Assembly (NCBI GenBank): GCA_021850555.1
Contig: JAJZLX010000496.1
Location: forward strand, 1 to 13,806
From: Pseudomonadota bacterium
Lineage (GTDB): Bacteria > Pseudomonadota > Gammaproteobacteria > Steroidobacterales > Steroidobacteraceae
Direction of reading: 5' to 3'
Length of the DNA stretch: 13,806 nt
Positions 7,051-13,806 of this stretch are shown piece after piece. Position 1 is the stretch's first letter; each line of letters opens with the position of its first letter. The translations under genes and the position numbers were made by a program. A model generated the notes under the pieces. That model made no database searches. It was not told where the DNA came from and worked only from the letters and a program-made list of their open reading frames with translations.

Positions 7051-8222
7051 ATACACGTGTGGTGCATCTGCGAGAGGAGTTGCCAGGACGTTCCCCGGGC
7101 GTCCGTCACGACCGGGTCGCCGATGCGGCTCCGGATCTGGTCGTGGTCATCCCGACGTACTGCGAGCGGGTCAATGTCGGCGAGGTCGTGCGTCGACTGC
7201 GCAACGTCCTGACGGACATTTGCTGGGAGGTCATCTTCGTCGACGACGACTCTCCCGACGGGACTGCCCAGGCGATCCGTGGCATCGGCCGCAACGACGC
7301 GCGCGTTCGATGCCTGCAGAGACTGGGCAGACGAGGGCTCTCCGGGGCGTGCATCGAGGGCATGCTCGCAAGCTCCGCACCACACATTGCGGTCATGGAC
7401 GCGGACCTGCAGCACGATGAAACGATCCTGCCGCAGATGCTGCAATATCTTCGAGAAGGAAGTGCGGAGCTCGTCGTCGCGACCCGCTACGGCGCCACGG
7501 GAAGTGTCGGCGACTGGAACGCTTCCCGGGCATCCATCAGCCGCCGCGCCACCTGCCTCAGTCAATGGGTGTATCGGCATCCCGTTTCGGACCCGATGAG
7601 CGGCTTTTTCATGTTGGACCGCGGGTTGCTCGAGGAAGTCGTGCGCAAGCTCTCGACGAGTGGTTTCAAGCTTCTGCTCGATATTCTGGCAACCGTCAAG
7701 CGGCCCATGGCGGTGAAGGAAATCTCCTATGTCTTCCGTACGCGTGAGCGAGGCGAGAGCAAGTTGGACACTGTCGTCGCGTGGGACTTCGGGATGCTCG
7801 TACTGGACAAGCTCATCGGAGGGTACATTCCAATGCGCTTTCTGGCGTTTTCACTGGTCGGCGGCGCGGGGATCGCAGTGCACATGGCGATCGTCACGGT
7901 GCTGCTGACTTTTACCGGCGTGAACTTTCCCGTCGGGCAAGCGCTCGCCGCGGTCTGCACCATGACGTTCAATTATGCGCTCAACAACGTGCTGACGTAC
8001 CGTGATCAGCGCAGAAGGGGTTTGTCATGGTTCACCGGGCTGGCCTCATTCATGGGGGCCTGCAGCCTGGGCGCTCTGGCGAACGTCACGATCGCCACAT
8101 TCGCATTTTCCCGCCATGCGCCGTGGGCGCTCGCTGCCCTGGCCGGAATCATCGTGGGGGTGGTGTGGAATTACGCGATGACGAGCCGATTCACCTGGGG
8201 CAGGGCCCAGACCGCGAGATGA
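7047..8222 (+). CDS. GT2 polyprenol-phosphate glycosyltransferase with GtrA domain
   Basis: The protein has 391 residues and two parts. Residues about 30-245 are a DPM1-like GT2 catalytic domain: VVVIPTYCER (32-41), VIFVDDDSPDGT (62-73), the metal and nucleotide-sugar site MDADLQHD (117-124), the loop SDPMSGFFMLDR (181-192) and RERGESKL (233-240). Residues about 265-386 are a GtrA-like four-helix membrane domain (FLAFSLVGGAGI, FNYALNNVLTYRD, NYAMTSRFTW). Such fusions typically move mannose, glucose or a similar sugar from a nucleotide donor onto polyprenyl phosphate, and the GtrA part is thought to help flipping or anchoring. The start is ATG 7047, which overlaps the previous stop (ATGA), with AAAGGA upstream. 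An upstream in-frame start inside the previous gene is rejected. It probably supplies the lipid-linked sugar for the neighbouring membrane enzymes; which sugar cannot be told. Confidence 0.93.
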   Translation: MNTRVVHLREELPGRSPGVRHDRVADAAPDLVVVIPTYCERVNVGEVVRRLRNVLTDICWEVIFVDDDSPDGTAQAIRGIGRNDARVRCLQRLGRRGLSGACIEGMLASSAPHIAVMDADLQHDETILPQMLQYLREGSAELVVATRYGATGSVGDWNASRASISRRATCLSQWVYRHPVSDPMSGFFMLDRGLLEEVVRKLSTSGFKLLLDILATVKRPMAVKEISYVFRTRERGESKLDTVVAWDFGMLVLDKLIGGYIPMRFLAFSLVGGAGIAVHMAIVTVLLTFTGVNFPVGQALAAVCTMTFNYALNNVLTYRDQRRRGLSWFTGLASFMGACSLGALANVTIATFAFSRHAPWALAALAGIIVGVVWNYAMTSRFTWGRAQTAR

Positions 8223-8287
8223 GTAGTTGGTACTGCGCGTCGGAATCGCTTGCCGCATCGCGCCAGCATAGGCCGCACCTGATATGA
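8219..8287 (+). CDS. 22-codon mini-ORF bridging two glycosyltransferase genes (coupling candidate)
   Basis: The frame starts with MSSWYCAS and ends RPHLI. It begins at an ATGA that overlaps the GT2 stop (8219-8222) and ends at an ATGA that overlaps the start of paralog 2 (8284-8287). Paralog 2 has no recognisable SD, so ribosomes finishing this short frame could restart there. The peptide resembles nothing I know. It may be a translational relay or simply chance. Confidence 0.3.
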   Translation: MSSWYCASESLAASRQHRPHLI

Positions 8288-9783
8288 GCGCGCATGAAGG
8301 AATCGTCGCGGCGGGACGGGAAACGGCTCTCCCCCGCGTTGCCGGCTTCTCCTGGCCGCTGCTGTTGGGAGTGTCGGGATTTCTGGTGATCGTCGCACTC
8401 GGCATCGGGCTCGGTGATCAAGATGTCTATCTGCATGTTGCCGTAGGCCGATGGATTGCAGAGCACGGCTACGTGCCGGCGCATGATCCGTTCTCGTTCA
8501 CCATGCACGGTGCTCCATGGGTCGTGCAGGAGTGGGGAGCCGAGCTGCTGTCCGTGCTGGCCTACCGAGTTGCCGGCTGGTCTGGCCTCGTTTTCTTGGG
8601 CGCGGCCTCTTTTGGCGCGACACTTGCGTATCTGATGCGCTTTCTCCTGAAGCGCATGGAGCCATTGCACGCGCTGGTGCTCGGCTCTCTGGCGGCCGGC
8701 ATGATGCTGCCCTACCTGGTGGATCGCCCGCATGAGCTCGTGTGGCCACTGACCGTCATATGGACCGGCGCTCTTGTCGAGGCAAGCGAGGAAAGGCGCG
8801 CACCGTCCTGGTGGCTGTTGGGAGTGATGCTGCTTTGGGTCAACATGCACGCCAGCTTCATGCTCGGCCTGGTTCTGATGGTTCCGGTGGCGCTCGACGC
8901 GATCGAAAGCGACACGGAGGCGTGGCTGAGAATCGCGACACGCTGGTTGCCATTTTGTGCGGCGGCTGTCGCGATTACCCTGTTGAATCCACAGGGCTAT
9001 CGATTGCTGGCTTTTCCTTTCCATATCCTCGCGATCAAGGAGATCATGCGGTATTTCAAGGATTGGCGGCCGCCGAACCTGCAGCATCTTCAAGTCCTGG
9101 ACTTATGGCTGATCGCAGTGCTCGGCACAGCATTCGCCGGGCGCATGCGACTGTCGCTTGGCCGCGCAGCGGCGGTTCTGGGGCTGTTGTACATGGCTCT
9201 GGAGCACTTCCGGAACGTGGCGCTCCTCGGGATGCTCTCTCCTTTCTTTCTCGCGTTGCCGGTGGCGACCTTCTACCGCTCGGCGCCGCGCACCGGGCAG
9301 GACGCCGACCTGCTCGATCGATGGTTTCATGCGCTCTGCGGACCGGCCCGGCGTGCGACCGTGTGGGTGACGCTCCCACTCGCTTGTGCGGCTGCAGTGA
9401 TCGCGCTGCATTCTGAAACTCCGCGACCTCCCCGGATTCTTGCGCCGAGGGCCGCACTCGACGCAATTCTCACTCGGGTGTCGAGGCCGAGGATTTTCAA
9501 TGACGTGAATTTCGGGGATTACTTGATATTTCGCGGCGTCCCGGTGTTCGTGGACGCGCGGGCCGACCTGTACGGTCAGGCGTTCCTCAAGAAGACCTTC
9601 GATGCAGTGTCCTCGGCTCCGGATGGCCACATTCAGGCTCTGTTGGCGAAGTATGGAATCAACGCGATTCTGCTTTGGCCGGGTATGGCCGTCGTGCCGT
9701 TGATAAACCGGATGCCCGGCTGGCAGCGCGTGTACGACGGCAAATGGGCGGTGGCCTACATTCGACGGGAAGCGCACACATGA
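8284..9783 (+). CDS. Polytopic membrane protein, putative GT-C glycosyltransferase (paralog 2)
   Basis: The protein has 499 residues and is collinear with paralog 1: SWPLLLG at 23-29, HDPFSFTMHGAPWV at 67-80, EWGAELL at 83-89, the shared core AHEL-like RPHELVWPL and WWLLGVMLLW, and the C-terminal IFNDVNFGDYLIFRGVPVFVD and RADLYGQ. About ten hydrophobic segments are seen. The first-loop motif is altered to DQDVYLH (45-51) where paralog 1 has DPDTYWH, and the C-terminal NDxxFGGYL is NDVNFGDYL. The two outer aspartates of the first motif are kept, so an active but differently specific enzyme is plausible. The ATG at 8284 has no SD but lies in an ATGA overlap with a mini-ORF. No clear function can be named beyond putative lipid-linked sugar transferase. 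Confidence 0.8.
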   Translation: MSAHEGIVAAGRETALPRVAGFSWPLLLGVSGFLVIVALGIGLGDQDVYLHVAVGRWIAEHGYVPAHDPFSFTMHGAPWVVQEWGAELLSVLAYRVAGWSGLVFLGAASFGATLAYLMRFLLKRMEPLHALVLGSLAAGMMLPYLVDRPHELVWPLTVIWTGALVEASEERRAPSWWLLGVMLLWVNMHASFMLGLVLMVPVALDAIESDTEAWLRIATRWLPFCAAAVAITLLNPQGYRLLAFPFHILAIKEIMRYFKDWRPPNLQHLQVLDLWLIAVLGTAFAGRMRLSLGRAAAVLGLLYMALEHFRNVALLGMLSPFFLALPVATFYRSAPRTGQDADLLDRWFHALCGPARRATVWVTLPLACAAAVIALHSETPRPPRILAPRAALDAILTRVSRPRIFNDVNFGDYLIFRGVPVFVDARADLYGQAFLKKTFDAVSSAPDGHIQALLAKYGINAILLWPGMAVVPLINRMPGWQRVYDGKWAVAYIRREAHT

Positions 9784-9911
9784 TCAACGCCGGTCGCCGG
9801 AACGGCGCTCGCGACAGTCATTCGGGTGATGCGGGGGCGTCCGGGAATCCGCGGCACTGCGTGAGATGGCGTATGCGAGGTGCAGCGATGAAGCGGCGAG
9901 AGCGTCGATGA
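9780..9911 (+). CDS. 43-codon mini-ORF bridging paralogs 2 and 3 (coupling candidate)
   Basis: This frame begins at an ATGA that overlaps the stop of paralog 2 (9780-9783) and ends at an ATGA that overlaps the start of paralog 3 (9908-9911). It is preceded by GGGAAG at a usable distance. The product is very basic (arginine-rich, ending MKRRERR) and matches no family I recognise. As in the first mini-ORF, the arrangement would let ribosomes pass from one gene to the next without a gap. Its reality as a protein is doubtful. Confidence 0.3.
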   Translation: MINAGRRNGARDSHSGDAGASGNPRHCVRWRMRGAAMKRRERR

Positions 9912-11404
9912 ACAGCGCCGAGGAAGCGGCTTCGCGTGGGTCGGCGGTCGAGATCGCGGGGCGAAGCGGTCTGTCGCTGCCGATGCTGCTCGGTGCGGCG
10001 GCATTCCTGCTGGCGCTGGTGAGCGGCGCGGCCCGGCTCGATTCGGACACGTACTGGCAGATCGCTACCGGTCGCTGGATCATTGTGCATGGATACGTGC
10101 CGACGCACGATATCTTTTCATTCACCATGCACGGGGCCCGCTGGGTCGTGCAGGAGTGGGGCGAGGAGGTGCTGGCGGCCCTCGTGTATTCAATGGCGGG
10201 CTGGTCGGGGCTGGTGCTGCTTGCGGCGTTCTCGTTCGCGCTGACGATCGCATACCTCTCGCGCTTTCTGCTCTCGCGCATGGAGCCCTCGCATGCAGTG
10301 TGGCTCGCGATCCTTGCGGGCTGCATGATGTTCAACTACATGGTCGCCAGACCACATGAACTCGCGTGGCCACTGACGGCACTGTGGGTGGGCGTGCTGA
10401 TCGAGAGCAACGAGGGGAACCGTGCGCCGCCATGGTGGCTGCTTGGGGTGATGCTGCTGTGGGCGAATCTGCACGCCAGCTTCATTCTGGGGCTCGCTCT
10501 GGCGGTGGTGATCGGAATCGAAGCGGTCGTCAACGCGAAGGATGGCTGGAAACCGAAAGCCAGACGCTGGGGAGCGTTCATCGCAGCGGCGTTCGGCTGC
10601 GCGTTGCTCAATCCTCAGGGCTGGCGGCTGCTGGTCTTCCCCTTCCATGTGCTCGGAATGCATGTGCTCAGTCTGTTGCCGGAATGGCAGCCGCCGAACC
10701 TGCAGCAGCCGCAGGTCTTCGGTCTGTGGTTGATTGCCGTGTTCGCACTTGCGTTTGCCGGCCGATTCAGACTCCCGGCCGCCCGTTCGGTGCTGCTCAT
10801 CGCGCTGATCTATTTCGCTCTGCAGCATTTTCGCAACGTGTCGCTGCTCGGACTGATCGGCCCGTTCCTGACCGCCGCGCCGCTTGCGGCGCAGTGGCGG
10901 CGGGCGCCGGTTTCCGGTCGTGAGGCGCAGGCGCCGGACACCGTGTTCCGCAGGTTGGCCAGGCCCGGCAGCCTCTCGGCCCTTTGCGCAGTGATCGTGC
11001 TGGCGGGCGCGCTCGGGATCGCGGCGGTGAGCGCCCGCGCGCCGCGGCCAACGGTAGCAGGCACCCCCCGGGCCGCGCTCGATGCGCTCCTGGCGAGGCG
11101 GCCGAATGCTCGGATATTCAATGATCCGGAATTCGGCGGTTACCTCATATTTCGCCGCATACCTGTGTTCGTGGATCCCAGGATTACGGTGTACGGGGAC
11201 GCGTTCCTTCAACAGTACTTTGACGCGCTGCAGCTGAGTCCGAACGGAAATATCGACGCACTGCTCGAGAAGTACCGGATCGATGCGATTCTCATCGAGC
11301 CTCATTGGCCGGTGGTGAGGTTGCTTGACCGGTCGCCGGAGTGGAAGCGGATCTATGCGGGCAAGGTGGCCGTCGCATATCTTCGCCGAGGCGTGAAATC
11401 ATGA
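9908..11404 (+). CDS. Polytopic membrane protein, putative GT-C glycosyltransferase (paralog 3)
   Basis: The protein has 498 residues from ATG 9908. An in-frame ATG at 9866 would add 14 residues, but 9908 puts the first-loop motif at the same position (45-51) as in the other two paralogs and lies in an ATGA overlap. The motif is DSDTYWQ, with the final His of paralog 1 replaced by Gln, followed by HDIFSFTMHGARWV and EWGEEVL. The membrane core shares RPHELAWPL and RAPPWWLLGVMLLWAN. The C-terminus has IFNDPEFGGYLIFRRIPVFVD, but the RADLYG of the other two is RITVYG. It ends in ATGA at 11401-11404, where a 24-codon frame opens and soon stops. It appears closer to paralog 1 than to paralog 2 in the core. 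Function as for paralog 1: putative, substrate unknown. Confidence 0.8.
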   Translation: MNSAEEAASRGSAVEIAGRSGLSLPMLLGAAAFLLALVSGAARLDSDTYWQIATGRWIIVHGYVPTHDIFSFTMHGARWVVQEWGEEVLAALVYSMAGWSGLVLLAAFSFALTIAYLSRFLLSRMEPSHAVWLAILAGCMMFNYMVARPHELAWPLTALWVGVLIESNEGNRAPPWWLLGVMLLWANLHASFILGLALAVVIGIEAVVNAKDGWKPKARRWGAFIAAAFGCALLNPQGWRLLVFPFHVLGMHVLSLLPEWQPPNLQQPQVFGLWLIAVFALAFAGRFRLPAARSVLLIALIYFALQHFRNVSLLGLIGPFLTAAPLAAQWRRAPVSGREAQAPDTVFRRLARPGSLSALCAVIVLAGALGIAAVSARAPRPTVAGTPRAALDALLARRPNARIFNDPEFGGYLIFRRIPVFVDPRITVYGDAFLQQYFDALQLSPNGNIDALLEKYRIDAILIEPHWPVVRLLDRSPEWKRIYAGKVAVAYLRRGVKS

Positions 11405-11680
11405 GGGCAGGTCGCGCGCACTCCGTCGGAACAGCGCGTGAGCAGCGCCAAGCCGCTGTGGACGAGTCGGCTTGACGGACCGCCGGTCTTGCACTGAGGC
11501 GCGGTCACTCGATGGGGTTCGTGTGGCACGAGAAGGCGCAGGTCCTCGCCGTCTACGCGAACTTCCGCAGGCAGGTCGACCGTAAAGTCCCGCAACACCG
11601 TCAGGGACCGCGCGCGCAGATCAAGGCACAAGATACCGTGACGCGCAACGCGCATCGGGGACAATTCGACCGCTGATTTT
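11405..11680. other. Convergent intergenic region, no recognised gene
   Basis: This 276-bp stretch lies between the end of paralog 3 (+) and the end of the GT22 gene (-). I see no strong terminator hairpin with a T run. A - strand frame (ATG 11709 down to 11353) includes a protein-like stretch, LRDFTVDLPAEVRVDGEDLR, but it overlaps the 3' ends of both flanking genes, and a + strand frame (11512-11676) also opens here. Neither matches a family I know. It could be the remnant of a lost gene. Confidence 0.5.
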
Positions 11681-13165
11681 CTAGCGACTGCCGGGCGCGA
11701 TTTTCCCAATGTGCATCAGATCCCCGGTTTCCCGAAGAACCCTGTTGATTTCGTAGCTATCAGCCGGCGGCCGACAAAGTCCACGCCGCGTGTACAGACA
11801 GCCATCGTGCCAGCATTTTGCGGACTTGAAGCCTATCGTCGAGGGGAGGCTGGATTGTTTTGTGAGTAGCGCGTTGAACGTGGAAGCCTGGTTTCTCAGG
11901 ACACCTGCGCTCGGGATGAGCAGGATGGGGATGTCCTTGTTCAGGTGCGCATATCCTCCTGTGATGAACCAGTAAATGCCGTAAATGGCGACCCCGCAGA
12001 CTGCCGGATCACGACTGAGGTCATTGAACGCTGCGATTCCGACTGAATCCTTTCGCCTGTAGGGAAAGAGCGGGGCGTACCAGTAGGAAAGCAGACAGCA
12101 GATGGTGAAGGTAGACATGACGGCAACGTTTCGGATCCGCGCGCCATTTGTCGATCTGGCGGTAAAATCGCGGACAAATTCCTCGAGCCCGATTGCCGCA
12201 AGTGTCACAATGATCGGCAGCACGGAGTAAATGAAGCGGAGTTCCTTGTGGCTGATCATCGAATGTGACACGAGCACGATGAGAGCGAACCAGGCGAGGA
12301 ACGGGCTTCGTCTGACTCCGAATATGGCGAGCACGGACAACGGGAACATCGCCAGCATCAGGGCCTGCACATACCAGTACCAGGGTGAGGTGCCATACAG
12401 GGCGCTTCGGCCCTCAATGGCGTTTACCCAGAAATATTTGATGAACGACTGGAACGGGTATGACCACGTGAAGGCATCCACCACGCCGAAAACGAGCACC
12501 GGCAGCAAGAAGCCGCAGGCGAGCGGCAGCGCCCTTTGCCGCCAGTTCGGGTAGCAGAAATAGATGAGCGCAAACCCGATTGCCGGAGCAAGTTCGATCC
12601 GCAGGGACACGGCAAGGCCCAAAAGGAAGCCTGCGAGGAACATCCGTGTGCGCTCGGGCACTCTTTCGCCGTACTTGCCGAGGTACAGGCCCGGCAACAG
12701 AACATGGGCCGCGACGATGCCCGTCAAGGCACTGGGCGCGAAAATGACCAGGTCGTACCAGATGGCGCACGTGCCGGCCGCAAAGAGTGCGGCCCGAATG
12801 CCGCTGACGCGTTTGGTCCAGGCGAACGCAAACCATATGGTGACCAGAGACAGCAGCGAGAGCACGGCCGATATGCCCCACAGATAGCCGCTCGAGCCCG
12901 GACCCATCCATGCCGTGGCCTTCATGATGGCGGCGAGGAACGCCGGAAAGACCCAGCTGCGGACTCCCTCGCGCCACTCCCAGGTGACCACGCCGTAACC
13001 GTACGCCAGGCGATGCGCCGGTTCCAGCGTCTGGAAGACTTCGTCAGGGTGGATAAGGTTCGGAAAATGAGCCGCGTAGAGACGAAGCGAAAATCCGACA
13101 ATAAAGAAGACCGCCATAGCGCAGTGACTGACGGACGGCTTCCAGCGTATGCGATCCCAGAACAT
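11681..13165 (-). CDS. GT22-family (Alg9/PIG-B-like) mannosyltransferase
   Basis: The protein is a membrane-embedded GT-C glycosyltransferase of family GT22, whose members usually move mannose from a polyprenyl (dolichyl) phosphate donor. It has 494 residues and about ten hydrophobic segments. The first loop has HPDEVFQTLEPAH (39-51), with the acidic catalytic pair, followed by TWEWREGVRSW (61-71), a GT22 hallmark. Further on come DAFTWSYPFQSFIKYFW and LYGTSPWYWY (230-265), and the family signature SHKELRF (305-311). I prefer ATG 13165 to the GTG just before it (13168), because GAGG is then 7 bases upstream. The tail after about residue 375 is the usual soluble end and has several cysteines. 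It faces the GT-C cluster convergently and may share its donor with the GT2-GtrA protein. The sugar and acceptor are not evident. Confidence 0.9.
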   Translation of the reverse strand: MFWDRIRWKPSVSHCAMAVFFIVGFSLRLYAAHFPNLIHPDEVFQTLEPAHRLAYGYGVVTWEWREGVRSWVFPAFLAAIMKATAWMGPGSSGYLWGISAVLSLLSLVTIWFAFAWTKRVSGIRAALFAAGTCAIWYDLVIFAPSALTGIVAAHVLLPGLYLGKYGERVPERTRMFLAGFLLGLAVSLRIELAPAIGFALIYFCYPNWRQRALPLACGFLLPVLVFGVVDAFTWSYPFQSFIKYFWVNAIEGRSALYGTSPWYWYVQALMLAMFPLSVLAIFGVRRSPFLAWFALIVLVSHSMISHKELRFIYSVLPIIVTLAAIGLEEFVRDFTARSTNGARIRNVAVMSTFTICCLLSYWYAPLFPYRRKDSVGIAAFNDLSRDPAVCGVAIYGIYWFITGGYAHLNKDIPILLIPSAGVLRNQASTFNALLTKQSSLPSTIGFKSAKCWHDGCLYTRRGLCRPPADSYEINRVLRETGDLMHIGKIAPGSR

Positions 13166-13588
13166 CACGGAACCTCAAGTCGGATTGATTTGCGGGCAGT
13201 GCCTCGAATCAGGTCTTCTTGATGGTATTGCCGCTTTCCCCCGAGCAATCATCTCAAGAAGGCGCCACGGTTACCAAGTCATCGGGATGCGGCGCCCCGC
13301 AAGTGACGCACAGGGTGCTATTCGATCCCGATATGCCCGCAAAGTACCCGCGCGATGCGCCGATCCGCGATGAGCGAGAGCGGCGCAGCGACGGCGTGGT
13401 GCCCGGTTGACAGCGGATGCGGCCGGGACGATGGCAACGAGGTGGAGCATGGGGAGAGTCTTCCTTACCAGGCATCATCCCGCCGCTTCAAGTGCCTCCC
13501 TCCGGTTGGCACTCTATTTCTCGGATTTTTCAGCCCCCGGGGACCGGCCGATTGTATGTCCGGCCAGCACTCTTTACACTGCGCGACC
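13166..13588. other. Divergent intergenic region between GT22 and carbonic anhydrase genes
   Basis: About 420 bp lie between divergent genes. The right end holds the carbonic anhydrase promoter. A + strand frame (TTG 13219 or ATG 13222 to 13410, about 62 residues) and a - strand frame (13254-13478) are open, but neither has an SD, a domain or a partner gene, so I do not call them. No clear promoter for the GT22 gene was found. Confidence 0.55.
13552..13580 (+). promoter_or_regulatory. Sigma70-type promoter for carbonic anhydrase gene
   Basis: TTGTAT (13552-13557) and TACACT (13575-13580) are separated by exactly 17 bases and resemble the -35 and -10 boxes. The expected transcription start is about 13586-13588, at most a few bases before the ATG at 13589. 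No SD is present between the -10 box and the ATG, which agrees with a leaderless or near-leaderless mRNA. Confidence 0.55.
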
Positions 13589-13806
13589 ATGAATCCGACA
13601 TCGGAGGCGCTGCAGCGCCTGAAAGACGGCAACCGGCGGTTCGTCGAACGGTTGCGCAATCACGAAGCCTCGCTCGGCGGCTCGCCGCGCATCCAGCTCA
13701 CCCAGGAGCAGAAGCCCTTCGCCATCATCCTCGGCTGCTCGGACTCGCGCGTGCCGGCGGAGATCGTGTTCGATCAGGGTTTGGGCGACCTGTTCGTGAT
13801 CCGGGT
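13589..13806 (+). CDS. Beta-class carbonic anhydrase, N-terminal part
   Basis: This is a partial gene: 72 full codons are visible before the window ends. The enzyme interconverts CO2 and bicarbonate with a zinc ion. The visible part has the family start ALQRLKDGNRRFVE (7-20), then FAIILGCSDSRVPAEIVFDQGLGDLFVIR (44-72). C50 is the first zinc ligand, and D52 and R54 form the conserved Asp-Arg pair of the CxDxR motif. The second ligand pair (HxxC) would lie past the edge. No signal peptide is seen, so the protein is probably cytoplasmic. No SD precedes the ATG, and a promoter ends 8 bases upstream. It appears unrelated to the pilus and sugar genes and marks the end of the accessory region. Confidence 0.96.
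   Translation, partial: MNPTSEALQRLKDGNRRFVERLRNHEASLGGSPRIQLTQEQKPFAIILGCSDSRVPAEIVFDQGLGDLFVIR

Noticed and set aside
5953..7056. Long - strand frame of 367 codons, and a similar one at 10190-11305
   Set aside because: Both are antisense shadows of the membrane paralogs: Arg/Gln/His-rich with no hydrophobic core or motif. Their recurrence only mirrors the paralogy of the + strand genes.
13219..13410. Small + strand ORF in the gap before the carbonic anhydrase
   Set aside because: No SD, no recognisable domain and a competing frame on the other strand. Not enough to call a gene.
1..13806. CRISPR array, tRNA, rRNA or insertion sequence ends
   Set aside because: I saw no regularly spaced repeats, tRNA-like cloverleaf, rRNA segments or terminal inverted repeats with flanking duplications. 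The only repeated sequence is the coding similarity among the three paralogs.

Overview
The window is GC-rich, gene-dense bacterial DNA. It looks like a proteobacterium, possibly a gammaproteobacterium. That guess rests on the Tad/Flp gene types, the style of the carbonic anhydrase N-terminus and the base composition; no taxonomic marker is present.

Layout. Bases 1-480 are the 3' end of a group II intron on the + strand: the C-terminus of its reverse transcriptase/maturase, then RNA domains V and VI. From 492 to 5115, all on the - strand and so transcribed right to left, is the front half of a Tad/Flp pilus locus. Its order is flp pilin, a strong hairpin, prepilin peptidase (CpaA/TadV), an AAA+ ATPase with an N-terminal winged-helix-like part, CpaB/RcpC, and the secretin CpaC/RcpA. 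The rest of a normal tad locus (tadA, tadB, tadC, tadZ/cpaE) is not seen. It would lie beyond the left edge, on the far side of the intron, which sits antisense to the pilus operon.

Divergently from the pilin, after a gap of about 430 bp, a + strand cluster (5548-11404) encodes three roughly 500-residue polytopic membrane proteins that are clear paralogs and resemble GT-C glycosyltransferases. A GT2 polyprenol-phosphate glycosyltransferase with a C-terminal GtrA domain lies between the first and second. The genes are joined by ATGA stop/start overlaps, and both intergenic gaps are bridged exactly by mini-ORFs that also use ATGA overlaps at each end. Converging on this cluster is a GT22-type (Alg9/PIG-B-like) mannosyltransferase on the - strand (11681-13165). 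After about 420 bp of apparently non-coding DNA comes the start of a beta-carbonic anhydrase (13589 to the edge), with a good sigma70-type promoter placed so close to the start codon that its mRNA would have almost no leader.

How it may fit together. The GT2-GtrA protein probably makes a polyprenyl-phosphate sugar. The three GT-C-like proteins and the GT22 protein are the type of enzyme that uses such lipid-linked donors on the far side of the membrane. Their placement back to back with flp suggests a glycosylation module for the Flp pilus or another surface molecule. This is inference from neighbourhood and family type. The pilus genes, the GT2 and the GT22 are confident; the GT-C assignment of the three paralogs is moderate.
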